Assembly (NCBI GenBank): GCA_002333425.1
Contig: DDBL01000088.1
Span: 1-5,619, forward strand
Origin: Leptospiraceae bacterium UBA2033
GTDB taxonomy: Bacteria; Spirochaetota; Leptospiria; Leptospirales; Leptospiraceae
DNA length: 5,619 nt
Reading direction: 5' to 3'
Shown here: positions 1 to 5,619 of the stretch, piece by piece
Position numbering within the stretch: position 1 is the stretch's first letter
Layout of the letters: each line of letters opens with the position of its first letter
Made by a program: the position numbers and the translations under genes
The notes under the pieces: model-generated
Told to the model about the DNA's origin: nothing
The model's database searches: none
Seen by the model: the letters and a program-made list of their open reading frames with translations, nothing else

Positions 1-289
1 TTTAAATTTTTTTACCGTTTGAAGTAATCGCAAGAGCGTTCCTAGTATGAAATTCTAGAGTAATATTTAAAAAGTAATGTTTCTATAAAACAAGATTAGA
101 AATTTAAAGCACGAAGTATTTTGCGGATAATAACGATTATTCGTTTCAGGGTAAGATCAAATTTAAGTATTTCAAATTATATTATGTATTTAAGAAATTA
201 AAATACGATAAGCGCTTAATCTCGAAGTAAAAGCAAGAACGAAAAGTGATCGTAATGAAATCAATCACAAACTTTTGATTAGCCGCTTC
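1..289. other. Non-coding or fully decayed stretch
   Basis: No frame on either strand gives a recognisable protein. The best minus-strand run continues past the kinase remnant's TGA for some 30 codons without a family resemblance and without a start. No tRNA, rRNA, CRISPR or terminator was seen apart from the small hairpin at 124-143. It is very AT-rich and could be the intergenic region after the two-component cluster or further degraded insertion-sequence DNA. Confidence 0.5.
124..143. other. Small hairpin-forming inverted repeat
   Basis: An 8-bp stem (one G-T pair) closes a 4-base loop (AACG). It lies downstream of the last gene remnant on the minus strand, but neither side carries a T-run, so a Rho-independent terminator is not supported. 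It could be chance in AT-rich DNA. Confidence 0.25.
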
Positions 290-387
290 TCATCTTCCTA
301 GCGGCAAAGTGAAAGTAAACTTACTTCCTTTTTTGAATTCACTTTCTTCACAAATCGTTCCGCCTTGTTTTCTAAAAATTCGTTACA
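290..387 (-). pseudogene. 3' end of a second histidine kinase, frameshifted
   Basis: The minus strand reads CNEFLE and then, after loss of one base around 368-371, QGGTICEESEF and KKGSKFTFTLPLGR ending at TGA (290-292). It aligns almost without gaps to the end of the REC-HATPase gene (CKEFVEKQGGTIWVESKLEK, then GSKFTFRLPLG), so it is the C-terminal end of a paralogous HATPase. It begins immediately downstream of the transposase remnant, just after where the G2 glycines should be. It is non-functional. Confidence 0.7.
300..387. repeat. Diverged direct repeat, copy 1 (partner 1173-1261)
   Basis: These bases align with 1173-1261, offset by 873 and needing only a 1-nt gap near 368-371. They share an identical 23-nt core (311-333 with 1184-1206). 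The repeat reflects paralogous kinase 3' ends and is long enough in its core to mediate recombination. Confidence 0.75.
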
Positions 388-527
388 TCTTTTAAAGATG
401 TTCGTCCGGCTAATTAAAAATAGACCATAAGCTTCAAATGCTCTAATGAAGAAAAACTTTTATTATACCTATCTCCTGAATATTTACTCACTGTCTTTTG
501 AAATTTATCTAAAGAAATGACTTACAT
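388..527 (-). mobile_element. Remnant of an IS4-type transposase (N-terminal part only)
   Basis: On the minus strand an ATG (527-525), preceded 9 nt upstream by GAGGG, is followed at once by TAA. The same frame then reads VISLDKFQKTVSKYSGDRYN and KSFSSLEHLKLMVYF, a stop at 414-416, then LAGRTSLKD. This matches the general shape of the N-terminal domain of IS4-family (DUF4372-like) transposases: V.KY.GDRY.K.FS...H...M.F.QL..R.SLRD. The stop at 414-416 sits where that family usually has Gln, so a CAA to TAA change is likely. The catalytic DDE part is absent; after SLKD the DNA switches to a kinase 3' end. No terminal inverted repeats were found. The family call is from memory of the motif and is moderately secure. 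Confidence 0.6.
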
Positions 528-633
528 TATTTGTATCCCTCTTGCTTCAAAGCAAGTGCAGCATTTTCGATTTACAAATGTGTAATTTATTTTGGCGAAG
601 GGTATCTAAAGTGAGGATAATAACTTATATCCA

Positions 634-780
634 TTAACTCGAAAATGGAATTTCGATACAAAAATTAACAAGGGATCGACCACTATTTTCAAGATAGTTT
701 TTAATGTTTAAAGCTCGAATACTTCCTTTGTGATTTCGAATAATTTTTTCTACATAACAAAGCCCTAATCCAGAATCTAG
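634..780 (-). pseudogene. Orphan C-terminal end of an HATPase_c domain
   Basis: Reading from CTA at 780, 48 sense codons lead to TAA at 634-636. They encode a typical G2 region and end of a GHKL ATPase: DSGLGLCYVEKIIRNHKGSI, a charged turn, then a closing strand VNFCIEIPF. There is no start codon. The frame overlaps the last bases of the preceding receiver in the +1 register, so it is the displaced 3' end of that same gene, with N-box and G1 box lost in between. The block itself contains no stop or obvious frameshift, which suggests the deletion is fairly recent. It is not expected to be translated. Confidence 0.78.
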
Positions 781-1139
781 TGTAGGATATGAATCATAAA
801 GGTAACGAGATATTCTAAATCATTGAATGGTTCAATAATATAATCATGAATTCCCAGTTTAAAAAGTTCGATTACATTGTTAACATCAGTTTCTGATGTA
901 AGCATAATGAAAACAGGTTTGTATCCTGATTCAAATACTTTCTGCATGAGTTCTTTACCATCGATTTCAGGCATTTTAAGATCCGAAAGTATAACTAAAC
1001 TGGGATCTTTTAAATATAAATCCAGTGCCTCTTTTCCATTTGTAGCAGATATTATTTCAAAATTCGTATCTTCTAACGCAATCTCAATCAATTCTAAAAT
1101 CGCCGGATCATCATCAACAGCAATCAGTCTATTCTTCAT
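777..1139 (-). CDS. Single-domain response regulator receiver with an atypical active site; truncated REC-HATPase protein
   Basis: The 120-aa protein is essentially one CheY-like receiver. Acidic residues D9-D11 (AVDDDP), phospho-acceptor D53 (ILSDLKMPEIDG) and T81 (IMLTS) are present. The normally invariant beta5 Lys is Glu103 (DYIIEPF instead of DYI.KPF), which in this family would weaken phosphorylation-driven activation. The C-terminus stops at IHILH just after helix 5 begins. The next bases, in another frame, encode an HATPase G2 motif (SGLGLCYVEKI). The gene was therefore probably a longer receiver-HATPase protein whose middle was deleted, leaving an accidental TAG (777-779). The start is secure: GGAG and a 4-nt overlap with the upstream gene. 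The protein could still be made as a stand-alone receiver; its function is uncertain. Confidence 0.8.
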   Translation of the reverse strand: MKNRLIAVDDDPAILELIEIALEDTNFEIISATNGKEALDLYLKDPSLVILSDLKMPEIDGKELMQKVFESGYKPVFIMLTSETDVNNVIELFKLGIHDYIIEPFNDLEYLVTFMIHILH

Positions 1140-2065
1140 AATTTTTCTCCATAAAATGTATCGTTTTTTCCAAGCGGCAAACGGAAAGTAAACTTACTTC
1201 CTTTTTCCAATTTACTTTCTACCCAAATTGTTCCACCTTGTTTTTCTACAAATTCTTTACACAAAATGAGTCCAAGTCCTGTTCCTTTTTCTTTTTCTGT
1301 TCCTAGATTACTAAATTTTGAATCTATTTTAAAAATTTTATCTATATTCCCCGGTTCAATTCCAACTCCTGTATCAGAAACTGATATTTCGAGAAATTCT
1401 TTTTTCTTTTCAGTGGATAATACTACTTTTCCTCCGGAATATGTAAACTTGATTGCATTGGTTAATAAATTTCTTAAAATTGTATTAACTAATAATTTAT
1501 CAGCGTAGACTATTTCGTCATTCATTTGTTGCATTTCGATTGTGATATTTTTCTTTATTGCCATTGCGCTTACAATTTGAATTGTTTTAGAAAATAAGTT
1601 ATTTATAGAAATGTTTTTTGGCTTAATACTAATTTCACCTGTTTGTGATCTTGCCCATTCCAATAAATTTTCAAGGAGTGACGCGGCTGATTTAGAAGAA
1701 GTATTAATGATTATCGTTAACTCTGCAGTGTGAAACGGCTTAGTAATATAATCCACAGCTCCGATTTCAAATCCTTGCACTATCTTGTCTGAATCTGTAA
1801 GAGCAGTTAGAAATATGACAGGAATATCTTTTGTCTCAGGTTTTACTTTTAGAATTTTACAAACTTCAAACCCATCCATCTCTGGCATTTGAATATCGAG
1901 TAAAATTAAATCGGGTATTTCTTTTTTTCGAGAGTCTAATCCTTGTTTGCCAGAAGTGGCAAAGGAGACATTGTATCCAATATCGTGCAGGGTTTTGCCT
2001 AATACCTGAATATTTTTTGGTGTATCATCTACGATAAGAATAAGAGGTTTTCTCAAAGTTTCCAT
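1136..2065 (-). CDS. Receiver-HATPase protein lacking the phospho-acceptor helix (internally deleted response regulator/histidine kinase)
   Basis: The 309-aa frame starts with ATG behind a good AAGGAA. Residues 7-115 form a complete CheY-like receiver: acidic D13/D14, phospho-acceptor D57 (LILLDIQMPEMDG), T87 and K109 (DYITKPF). At about residue 116 (about position 1717) the sequence jumps from HTAEL straight to INTSSKSAASLLENLLEW, which resembles the second DHp helix of kinases with an H-box near FF.IIAHDLR. The end of the receiver, the linker and the His helix are absent, with the frame preserved. An apparently complete HATPase follows: N-box N199/N203/K206 (LRNLLTNAIKFT), G1 D231-G233-G235 (DTGVGI), G2 G261-G265 (KGTGLGL), and a terminal strand FTFRLPLG. 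It could bind ATP and accept phosphate on D57 but cannot autophosphorylate on His. Its stop overlaps the next start (ATGA). It may be expressed, or be a recent deletion derivative. Confidence 0.85.
   Translation of the reverse strand: METLRKPLILIVDDTPKNIQVLGKTLHDIGYNVSFATSGKQGLDSRKKEIPDLILLDIQMPEMDGFEVCKILKVKPETKDIPVIFLTALTDSDKIVQGFEIGAVDYITKPFHTAELTIIINTSSKSAASLLENLLEWARSQTGEISIKPKNISINNLFSKTIQIVSAMAIKKNITIEMQQMNDEIVYADKLLVNTILRNLLTNAIKFTYSGGKVVLSTEKKKEFLEISVSDTGVGIEPGNIDKIFKIDSKFSNLGTEKEKGTGLGLILCKEFVEKQGGTIWVESKLEKGSKFTFRLPLGKNDTFYGEKL
1147..1150 (-). promoter_or_regulatory. Ribosome binding site for the downstream receiver gene
   Basis: GGAG on the minus strand ends 7 nt before the ATG at 1139-1137, within the last codons of the REC-HATPase gene. 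With the ATGA stop/start overlap it supports coupled translation and the chosen start. Confidence 0.6.
1173..1261. repeat. Diverged direct repeat, copy 2 (partner 300-387)
   Basis: This is the 3' end of the REC-HATPase frame (last HATPase helix and strands). It matches 300-387 in the same orientation, including the identical core at 1184-1206. Differences are mostly single substitutions, consistent with an older gene duplication. Confidence 0.75.
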
Positions 2066-2697
2066 TTTTCTTCCTTTTTAATGAAGATTTCTATTTCATT
2101 CAAGACAGTATAAATATTTTCTGTGTTGAATGTCTCAATGCAATCTCTTAACTCAGAGCAATACTCTTTTAGTTTTGCAATATCATGCTTTATTGAAAAC
2201 TTTTCCAAATCTTTTTCGAAGGCTATTAAGTTATCAAAATTTATATTCTCTTGAAATCTGTGAACGGTTGGTAAATACTTTTGAAGTAATTCAATTTTCG
2301 TTTCAATGGATAATGGTTCTAGTCTTATTCCCTTTTCAGAAGCTTTAATTGCGAACACAGATAAAATTTCATCTATGAGACTTTTCATATTTACAGGATT
2401 ATGACTAACAACCATACGACCTGCTTCTACCATAGAAAGGTCTAAAATATCATTTATAAGGTTTAACAATACTTTGCTGCTCTGAACAATGTTACCTAAG
2501 TATTCAGTAAATAGTTTATTACCTTCAGTCTTTTCTTGTAGTATAGTTGAGAAACCTACGATTGCATTAAGAGGTGTGCGAATTTCATGACTCATATTTG
2601 CCAGAAATTCGCTTTTTCTTTTGTTGGCTTCCTCGGCTTCGAATCGTGCCTGTTTTAAGGACTTCTCTGCTTGCTTACGCTCAGTAATATCTAATAT
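2053..2697 (-). pseudogene. 3' fragment of the same histidine kinase: PAC end, DHp with H-box, truncated catalytic domain, C-terminal tail
   Basis: The frame starts with the end of a PAC motif (DITERKQAE) and a coiled coil (ARFEAEEANKRKSEFLAN), then an intact H-box at the ATG at 2595 (MSHEIRTPLNAIVGFS; phospho-acceptor His is residue 3). The DHp helices run to about residue 60. The catalytic domain only begins (VNMKSLIDEILSVFAIKASEKGIRL) and is cut near residue 92 (about position 2319). From there the sequence is a charged helical tail (SIETKIELLQKYL to FIKKEEKWKL) of the kind found after the receiver in large hybrid kinases. The N, G1 and G2 boxes and any receiver are absent. The longest ATG-started product is 180 aa (2595-2053). 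Its stop overlaps the next gene's start by 13 nt, so the original 3' boundary survives. No ribosome binding site is seen at 2595. As it stands it cannot bind ATP; a remnant is most likely. Confidence 0.72.
2071..2076 (-). promoter_or_regulatory. Ribosome binding site for the REC-HATPase gene
   Basis: AAGGAA on the minus strand lies 5 nt upstream of the ATG at 2065-2063. It fixes that start codon and lies inside the 3' end of the preceding kinase fragment, as expected for coupled translation in an operon. Confidence 0.65.
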
Positions 2698-3089
2698 TCT
2701 ATTTGTTTTCCAAGCAGATCGTTAATATGATAACCAAAATACCTTTCTGTTTGAACATTGGCAAATTTTATAATTCCTTTTGAATCAATTAACACAATCG
2801 AATTGGGCACTGATTCGACTAACAAATGAAACATTTCGTATGCTCTTATGCGCTCGTTCATTTCGGAAATCATATTTTCATTGGCTTTGGCAAGTTCTGC
2901 TGTTCGCTCATTTACTTTAATTTCTAATGTTTGGTTGAGTTTTTTTAAATTGTTTTCTGCATTTTTCTTTTCAGTAATATTTTCATGCGCAATAGTAACA
3001 AAAACAGGTCCTTCACTTTCGAAGCGAATAACGCGAATATGAAACCATTGCTTCTCTGTAAGCGAATTGAAATCGATATTATTTTCAAT
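2691..3089 (-). pseudogene. 5' fragment of a PAS-PAS sensor histidine kinase
   Basis: An open stretch of 132 codons follows back-to-back TGA TAA stops (3095-3090) and has no plausible start at its beginning. It opens inside a PAS domain: the last PAS strands (EKQWFHIRVIRF, then GPVFVTIAHENITEKK) are present and the first half is gone. A coiled-coil linker follows (LNQTLEIKVNERTAEL to about NERIRAYEM). A second PAS begins normally (LLVESVPNSIVLIDSKG, then FANVQTERYFGY and DLLGKQIE) but stops at TAG (2691-2693) after about half the domain. The matching continuation, ILDITERKQAE, starts immediately but in another frame. About half a PAS domain is therefore missing, together with a frameshift. 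The only in-frame ATG that has been considered a start (2873) lacks a Shine-Dalgarno sequence. It is probably non-functional and belonged with the 2053-2697 fragment. Confidence 0.75.
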
Positions 3090-3091
3090 TT

Positions 3092-3120
3092 ATCAAATAA
3101 CAGGCTCAGATCTCAGTCAA
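3092..3120 (-). promoter_or_regulatory. Candidate sigma70-type promoter between cyclase and kinase remnant
   Basis: On the minus strand, TTGACT (3120-3115) is followed by a 17-nt spacer and TTTGAT (3097-3092), which matches TATAAT at 4 of 6 positions. Initiation would fall near 3085, at the start of the open PAS-fragment frame and about 200 nt before its first ATG. It could be a real promoter for the downstream two-component genes or a chance match in AT-rich DNA. The missing 5' end of the kinase gene may also end here, so it could be a by-product of that junction. Confidence 0.3.
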
Positions 3121-3157
3121 CTCCCAGCGTATAAAAAAATACTATTTTCTTTTTACG

Positions 3158-5619
3158 TTAAAGCACATTTCCATACAACTCCCAAAATTTTCCATTGGGC
3201 ACTTTATCGTCCCCATCTTTGGAATATTGTGGTTTTAATCCATGCACATAATACATATCTACCTCACCTTTGTTTTTCGCATTCACCTTACCTCGAAATT
3301 CACATGTAAAAAAATCTTTTACCAACTCATAAGTTGAACCACTAATATTTATCAGCCCTGGTGTCCCACTTGACTCCATCCGACTTGCTGTGTTTACTGT
3401 ATCTCCCCAAACATCATAGGCAAATTTCCTCTCTCCAATCACACCTGCAACAAGTGACCCACTGTGAATGCCAAGTCTTAGCTCCCAATACGGAAATCCC
3501 ATTTCCTCTTTTAAACTTTTCATCATATTCATAAATCCTTGGATTTCCAATGCAGCTAGCACACAATCTACCGCATGAGTTTGATTACGTCTAGGAATTC
3601 CTCCTGCACACATATAGCTATCGCCTATCGTCTTTAGTTTTTCTAAGTTGTATCTTTCTGTAATTTTATCAAACTGAACAAAACAGGCATCTAAGTCTTT
3701 GATTAATTCCTGTGGACTTAACGTCTCAGCAATAGTGGTAAATCCTTTGAAATCAGTAAACATAACGCTCACACTTTCAAAAAGTACCGGTTCAGCAAAA
3801 CCTTTATCTTTAAGTTCCTTTGCAACATCTTTTGGGAGGATATTTAAAAGTAACTTCTCTGACTTATTACGCTCTGTCTCTGCCTCTTCTTTGGCTACTT
3901 CTACTTTTTTTAATAGTCGTGCGTTAAAAACAGAGCCTGCAATTAAATCAGAAAATCTTTCTAATTTTAAGCGAAGTTCTTTTGTCAAAAACATTTCCTT
4001 TTTGGGAGAATGTACAAGTAGTATCCCAATTAATTCATCATAAATCACAAGTGGGAGTAAAAATAGATAATCAAAATCTCCTTTTAAAGTCCAATTTTTA
4101 GAAATCAAATCAGCATCAGAAATATCTTCCTTTTCTACATAAATTGCTCTTTTTGTTTCGAATATTTCTCTGCATACACCTTGTAAATCGCTGTGTGATA
4201 TTTCTTTACTCAGAAAATATTCCCTAATTTCATCCTTATGCCTAGTAGATGTAAAAGAAAATGGAATCAGTTTTTTTTCACTTTCTTCATTTATAAGCAA
4301 ATAGAAATCACTAAAATTATATTCCGTCTCCAAGTAATACATAATAAAGGACATGATGTCAACCAAACTCGAAACTGAATTAATATTGCGCATAAGTTCA
4401 TTTAGCCCCTCTGTTTCGTTTCTCGCTTTTTCTGCTTCCTCTCTTGCGAGTTGGGCTTGTTTAAAAAGTCTGGAATTAGAGATAGCTCCGGCAATTTGAT
4501 TGGTAAAGTTTTGCAGTTTTTCTATTTGCACTTTGGAAACCGACGAAATATTTCTGCTGTGAATAAAAAGTATTCCAGTGACAGCTTCATATACAACCAT
4601 TGGTAAACTTAAATAGTAAGAAAAATTATGAATTTCTTTTAAGTTTTTCTCGAACTCAGATAAATTATCTTTCTCCAAAAATACTTGATTTACTTTTTTA
4701 TGATTGTAAGCCTCTAAAATCAGAGAGTTTTCTGTTAATGGAATTTTTATCTGCTTGAGAATATTTATTTTTTCGGGAGTTGTAAATGGTGAAACAAATG
4801 CATAAGTATAAAGTTCATCTGATTCTTCCTCTTTTAATAACATCCAAAACTCATTGTATTTATAATCTTTTTCCAAATGAAACATGATAAAAGTTAAAAT
4901 GTCGGTGAGATCAGAAACGGAGTTAATTTTTTTCATGATCTTGTTTAGTTTATCAATTTCTTTATTTGCTAGTTCTAATTCCTGCGTTCTTTCTTGCACT
5001 TTGACTTCGAGATTTTCAGTAAAATGTTTTAACTCAACGGTAGTCTCTTCTAGACTTTGGGACTTTTTATCCAAATCTTCTGAAAGTTTTTCTGCAGAGT
5101 CCATACCAAAAGCAAATCGACGTGATAAAACAATTGCCTGAAAGAAGGTAAATGCGAGTAATCCGTAACTAGCGGCAAATGGAGTTTGCAAAATTCCTTG
5201 TGCTTTTAAAATATCATTTATGACAGAGCTCGAAAAAATGATAAACCCAAATAAAAAAAGTCTAGCCCCCATCAGTTTTCGTTTGATAGAAAGAACCAAA
5301 ACATAAATAAGCTGAAGTATCAGGAGTAAAGACACTAACTGAACGATTGTTCTTGCTGAAAGATAAACTTTCATTGGAAAAAGTATAGTGAGAAAACTAG
5401 AAACAAGTGGAACAATACTCAATACATAATACAGAGGTTTCCAAAATCCATCAGGGAAAAGACTTTTTACAAATCGCATAAAAAGATACGAACCAAAATA
5501 AAAAGATAAAAATTCAATTTTTCGAGCCAAGAAAAACGGAAAATCAGGAAACGCATCTAGAATGATTCTCTCCCCAATGGAAACAATCCTAAGAGAAATT
5601 ATACCATTTCTTGAAAAGA
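3158..5619 (-). CDS. Membrane-bound class III adenylate cyclase (7TMR-DISM-like TM region, two GAF-like domains, cyclase), 5'-partial
   Basis: The likely role is making cAMP from ATP at the inner membrane. The frame stays open to the window edge, about 29 residues upstream of the TTG at 5530, so the N-terminus is missing. Numbering below takes that TTG as residue 1. About five hydrophobic segments (to ~140) resemble the later helices of 7TMR-DISM receptors. A coiled coil (~145-198) follows, then two similar GAF-like domains (~195-357 and ~377-541), a short coiled coil, and a cyclase domain from ~560. Metal-binding Asp are D593 (FTDFKGFT) and D637 (KTIGDSYM). Adenine-selective K633 and D706 (YDVWGD) are present rather than the Glu/Cys pair of guanylate cyclases. 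Transition-state N713 and R717 (VNTASRMES) are intact. The stop is TAA at 3158-3160. The kinase remnant begins about 70 nt downstream. Family is confident; the sensed signal is unknown. Confidence 0.93.
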   Translation of the reverse strand, partial: FSRNGIISLRIVSIGERIILDAFPDFPFFLARKIEFLSFYFGSYLFMRFVKSLFPDGFWKPLYYVLSIVPLVSSFLTILFPMKVYLSARTIVQLVSLLLILQLIYVLVLSIKRKLMGARLFLFGFIIFSSSVINDILKAQGILQTPFAASYGLLAFTFFQAIVLSRRFAFGMDSAEKLSEDLDKKSQSLEETTVELKHFTENLEVKVQERTQELELANKEIDKLNKIMKKINSVSDLTDILTFIMFHLEKDYKYNEFWMLLKEEESDELYTYAFVSPFTTPEKINILKQIKIPLTENSLILEAYNHKKVNQVFLEKDNLSEFEKNLKEIHNFSYYLSLPMVVYEAVTGILFIHSRNISSVSKVQIEKLQNFTNQIAGAISNSRLFKQAQLAREEAEKARNETEGLNELMRNINSVSSLVDIMSFIMYYLETEYNFSDFYLLINEESEKKLIPFSFTSTRHKDEIREYFLSKEISHSDLQGVCREIFETKRAIYVEKEDISDADLISKNWTLKGDFDYLFLLPLVIYDELIGILLVHSPKKEMFLTKELRLKLERFSDLIAGSVFNARLLKKVEVAKEEAETERNKSEKLLLNILPKDVAKELKDKGFAEPVLFESVSVMFTDFKGFTTIAETLSPQELIKDLDACFVQFDKITERYNLEKLKTIGDSYMCAGGIPRRNQTHAVDCVLAALEIQGFMNMMKSLKEEMGFPYWELRLGIHSGSLVAGVIGERKFAYDVWGDTVNTASRMESSGTPGLINISGSTYELVKDFFTCEFRGKVNAKNKGEVDMYYVHGLKPQYSKDGDDKVPNGKFWELYGNVL

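Noticed and set aside
383..403. Palindrome ACATCTTTTAAAGATGT as a terminator or operator
   Set aside because: The loop is about one base, there is no T-run, and it falls mainly within the transposase-like reading frame.
1..633. CRISPR array, tRNA or other structured RNA in the gene-poor end
   Set aside because: No regularly spaced repeats, cloverleaf pattern or conserved RNA motif was seen; part of the stretch is explained by transposase and kinase remnants.
877..1191. Plus-strand open frame of 104 codons
   Set aside because: It lies antisense to the receiver and REC-HATPase genes, which have clear conserved motifs; its own translation has no recognisable domain. The other plus-strand frames (for example 3699-4043 and 4884-5141) are rejected for the same reason.
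2680..2700. Programmed frameshift joining the PAS and DHp fragments
   Set aside because: No slippery heptamer is visible and a shift would still lack half of the PAS domain, so a deletion explains the junction better.
3128..3157. Weak AT hairpin after the cyclase stop as a terminator
   Set aside because: The arms (CGTAAAAA and TTTTTATACG on the minus strand) are almost all A-T with a bulge, too weak to call a terminator.
5528..5530. TTG as the start codon of the cyclase
   Set aside because: The frame continues upstream to the window edge with residues typical of a 7TMR-DISM membrane region (RIILDAFPDFPFF before LARKIEFLSF), so this is an internal Leu codon and the gene is 5'-partial.
777..5619. 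A new defence or signalling system
   Set aside because: All coding pieces belong to known cyclase and two-component families; the novelty lies in missing pieces, which deletion explains.

Overview
The window is AT-rich (about one third G+C by eye), and every recognisable gene lies on the minus strand, so it reads from high to low coordinates. It suggests a spirochaete of the Leptospiraceae. The main reason is a cyclase combining a 7TMR-DISM-type membrane region, GAF-like domains and a class III catalytic domain, next to several multidomain two-component proteins. Genus is inferred from family knowledge only, with moderate confidence.

Layout in transcription order: (1) 5619-3158, a membrane-bound adenylate cyclase whose N-terminus lies outside the window. 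(2) 3089-2053, remains of a PAS-PAS histidine kinase, split into a PAS fragment and a DHp-plus-C-terminal-tail fragment. (3) 2065-1136, an intact frame encoding receiver + HATPase, in which the linker and first DHp helix with the phospho-acceptor His are missing. (4) 1139-777, a receiver overlapping gene 3 by ATGA, with Glu where receivers have their conserved beta5 Lys. (5) 780-634, the orphan C-terminal end of an HATPase domain, in a different frame from the receiver before it. (6) 527-388, an N-terminal remnant of an IS4-type transposase carrying a nonsense codon. (7) 387-290, the C-terminal end of a second kinase, paralogous to gene 3 and carrying a 1-nt frameshift. (8) 289-1, no recognisable gene.

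The ancestral locus was probably a cAMP-producing sensor followed by a translationally coupled set of phosphorelay proteins: hybrid kinase, receiver-kinase and receiver-HATPase. What remains looks like a scar field. Domain blocks are well preserved in sequence, but domain-sized pieces have been cut out at five or more points, some in frame and some not, with an insertion-sequence remnant at the downstream end. Two products, the REC-HATPase and the short receiver, keep good ribosome binding sites and open frames and could still be made. The cyclase looks functional. I see no convincing new defence or mobile system. The unusual content is the pattern of domain excisions and the possible split kinase it leaves.
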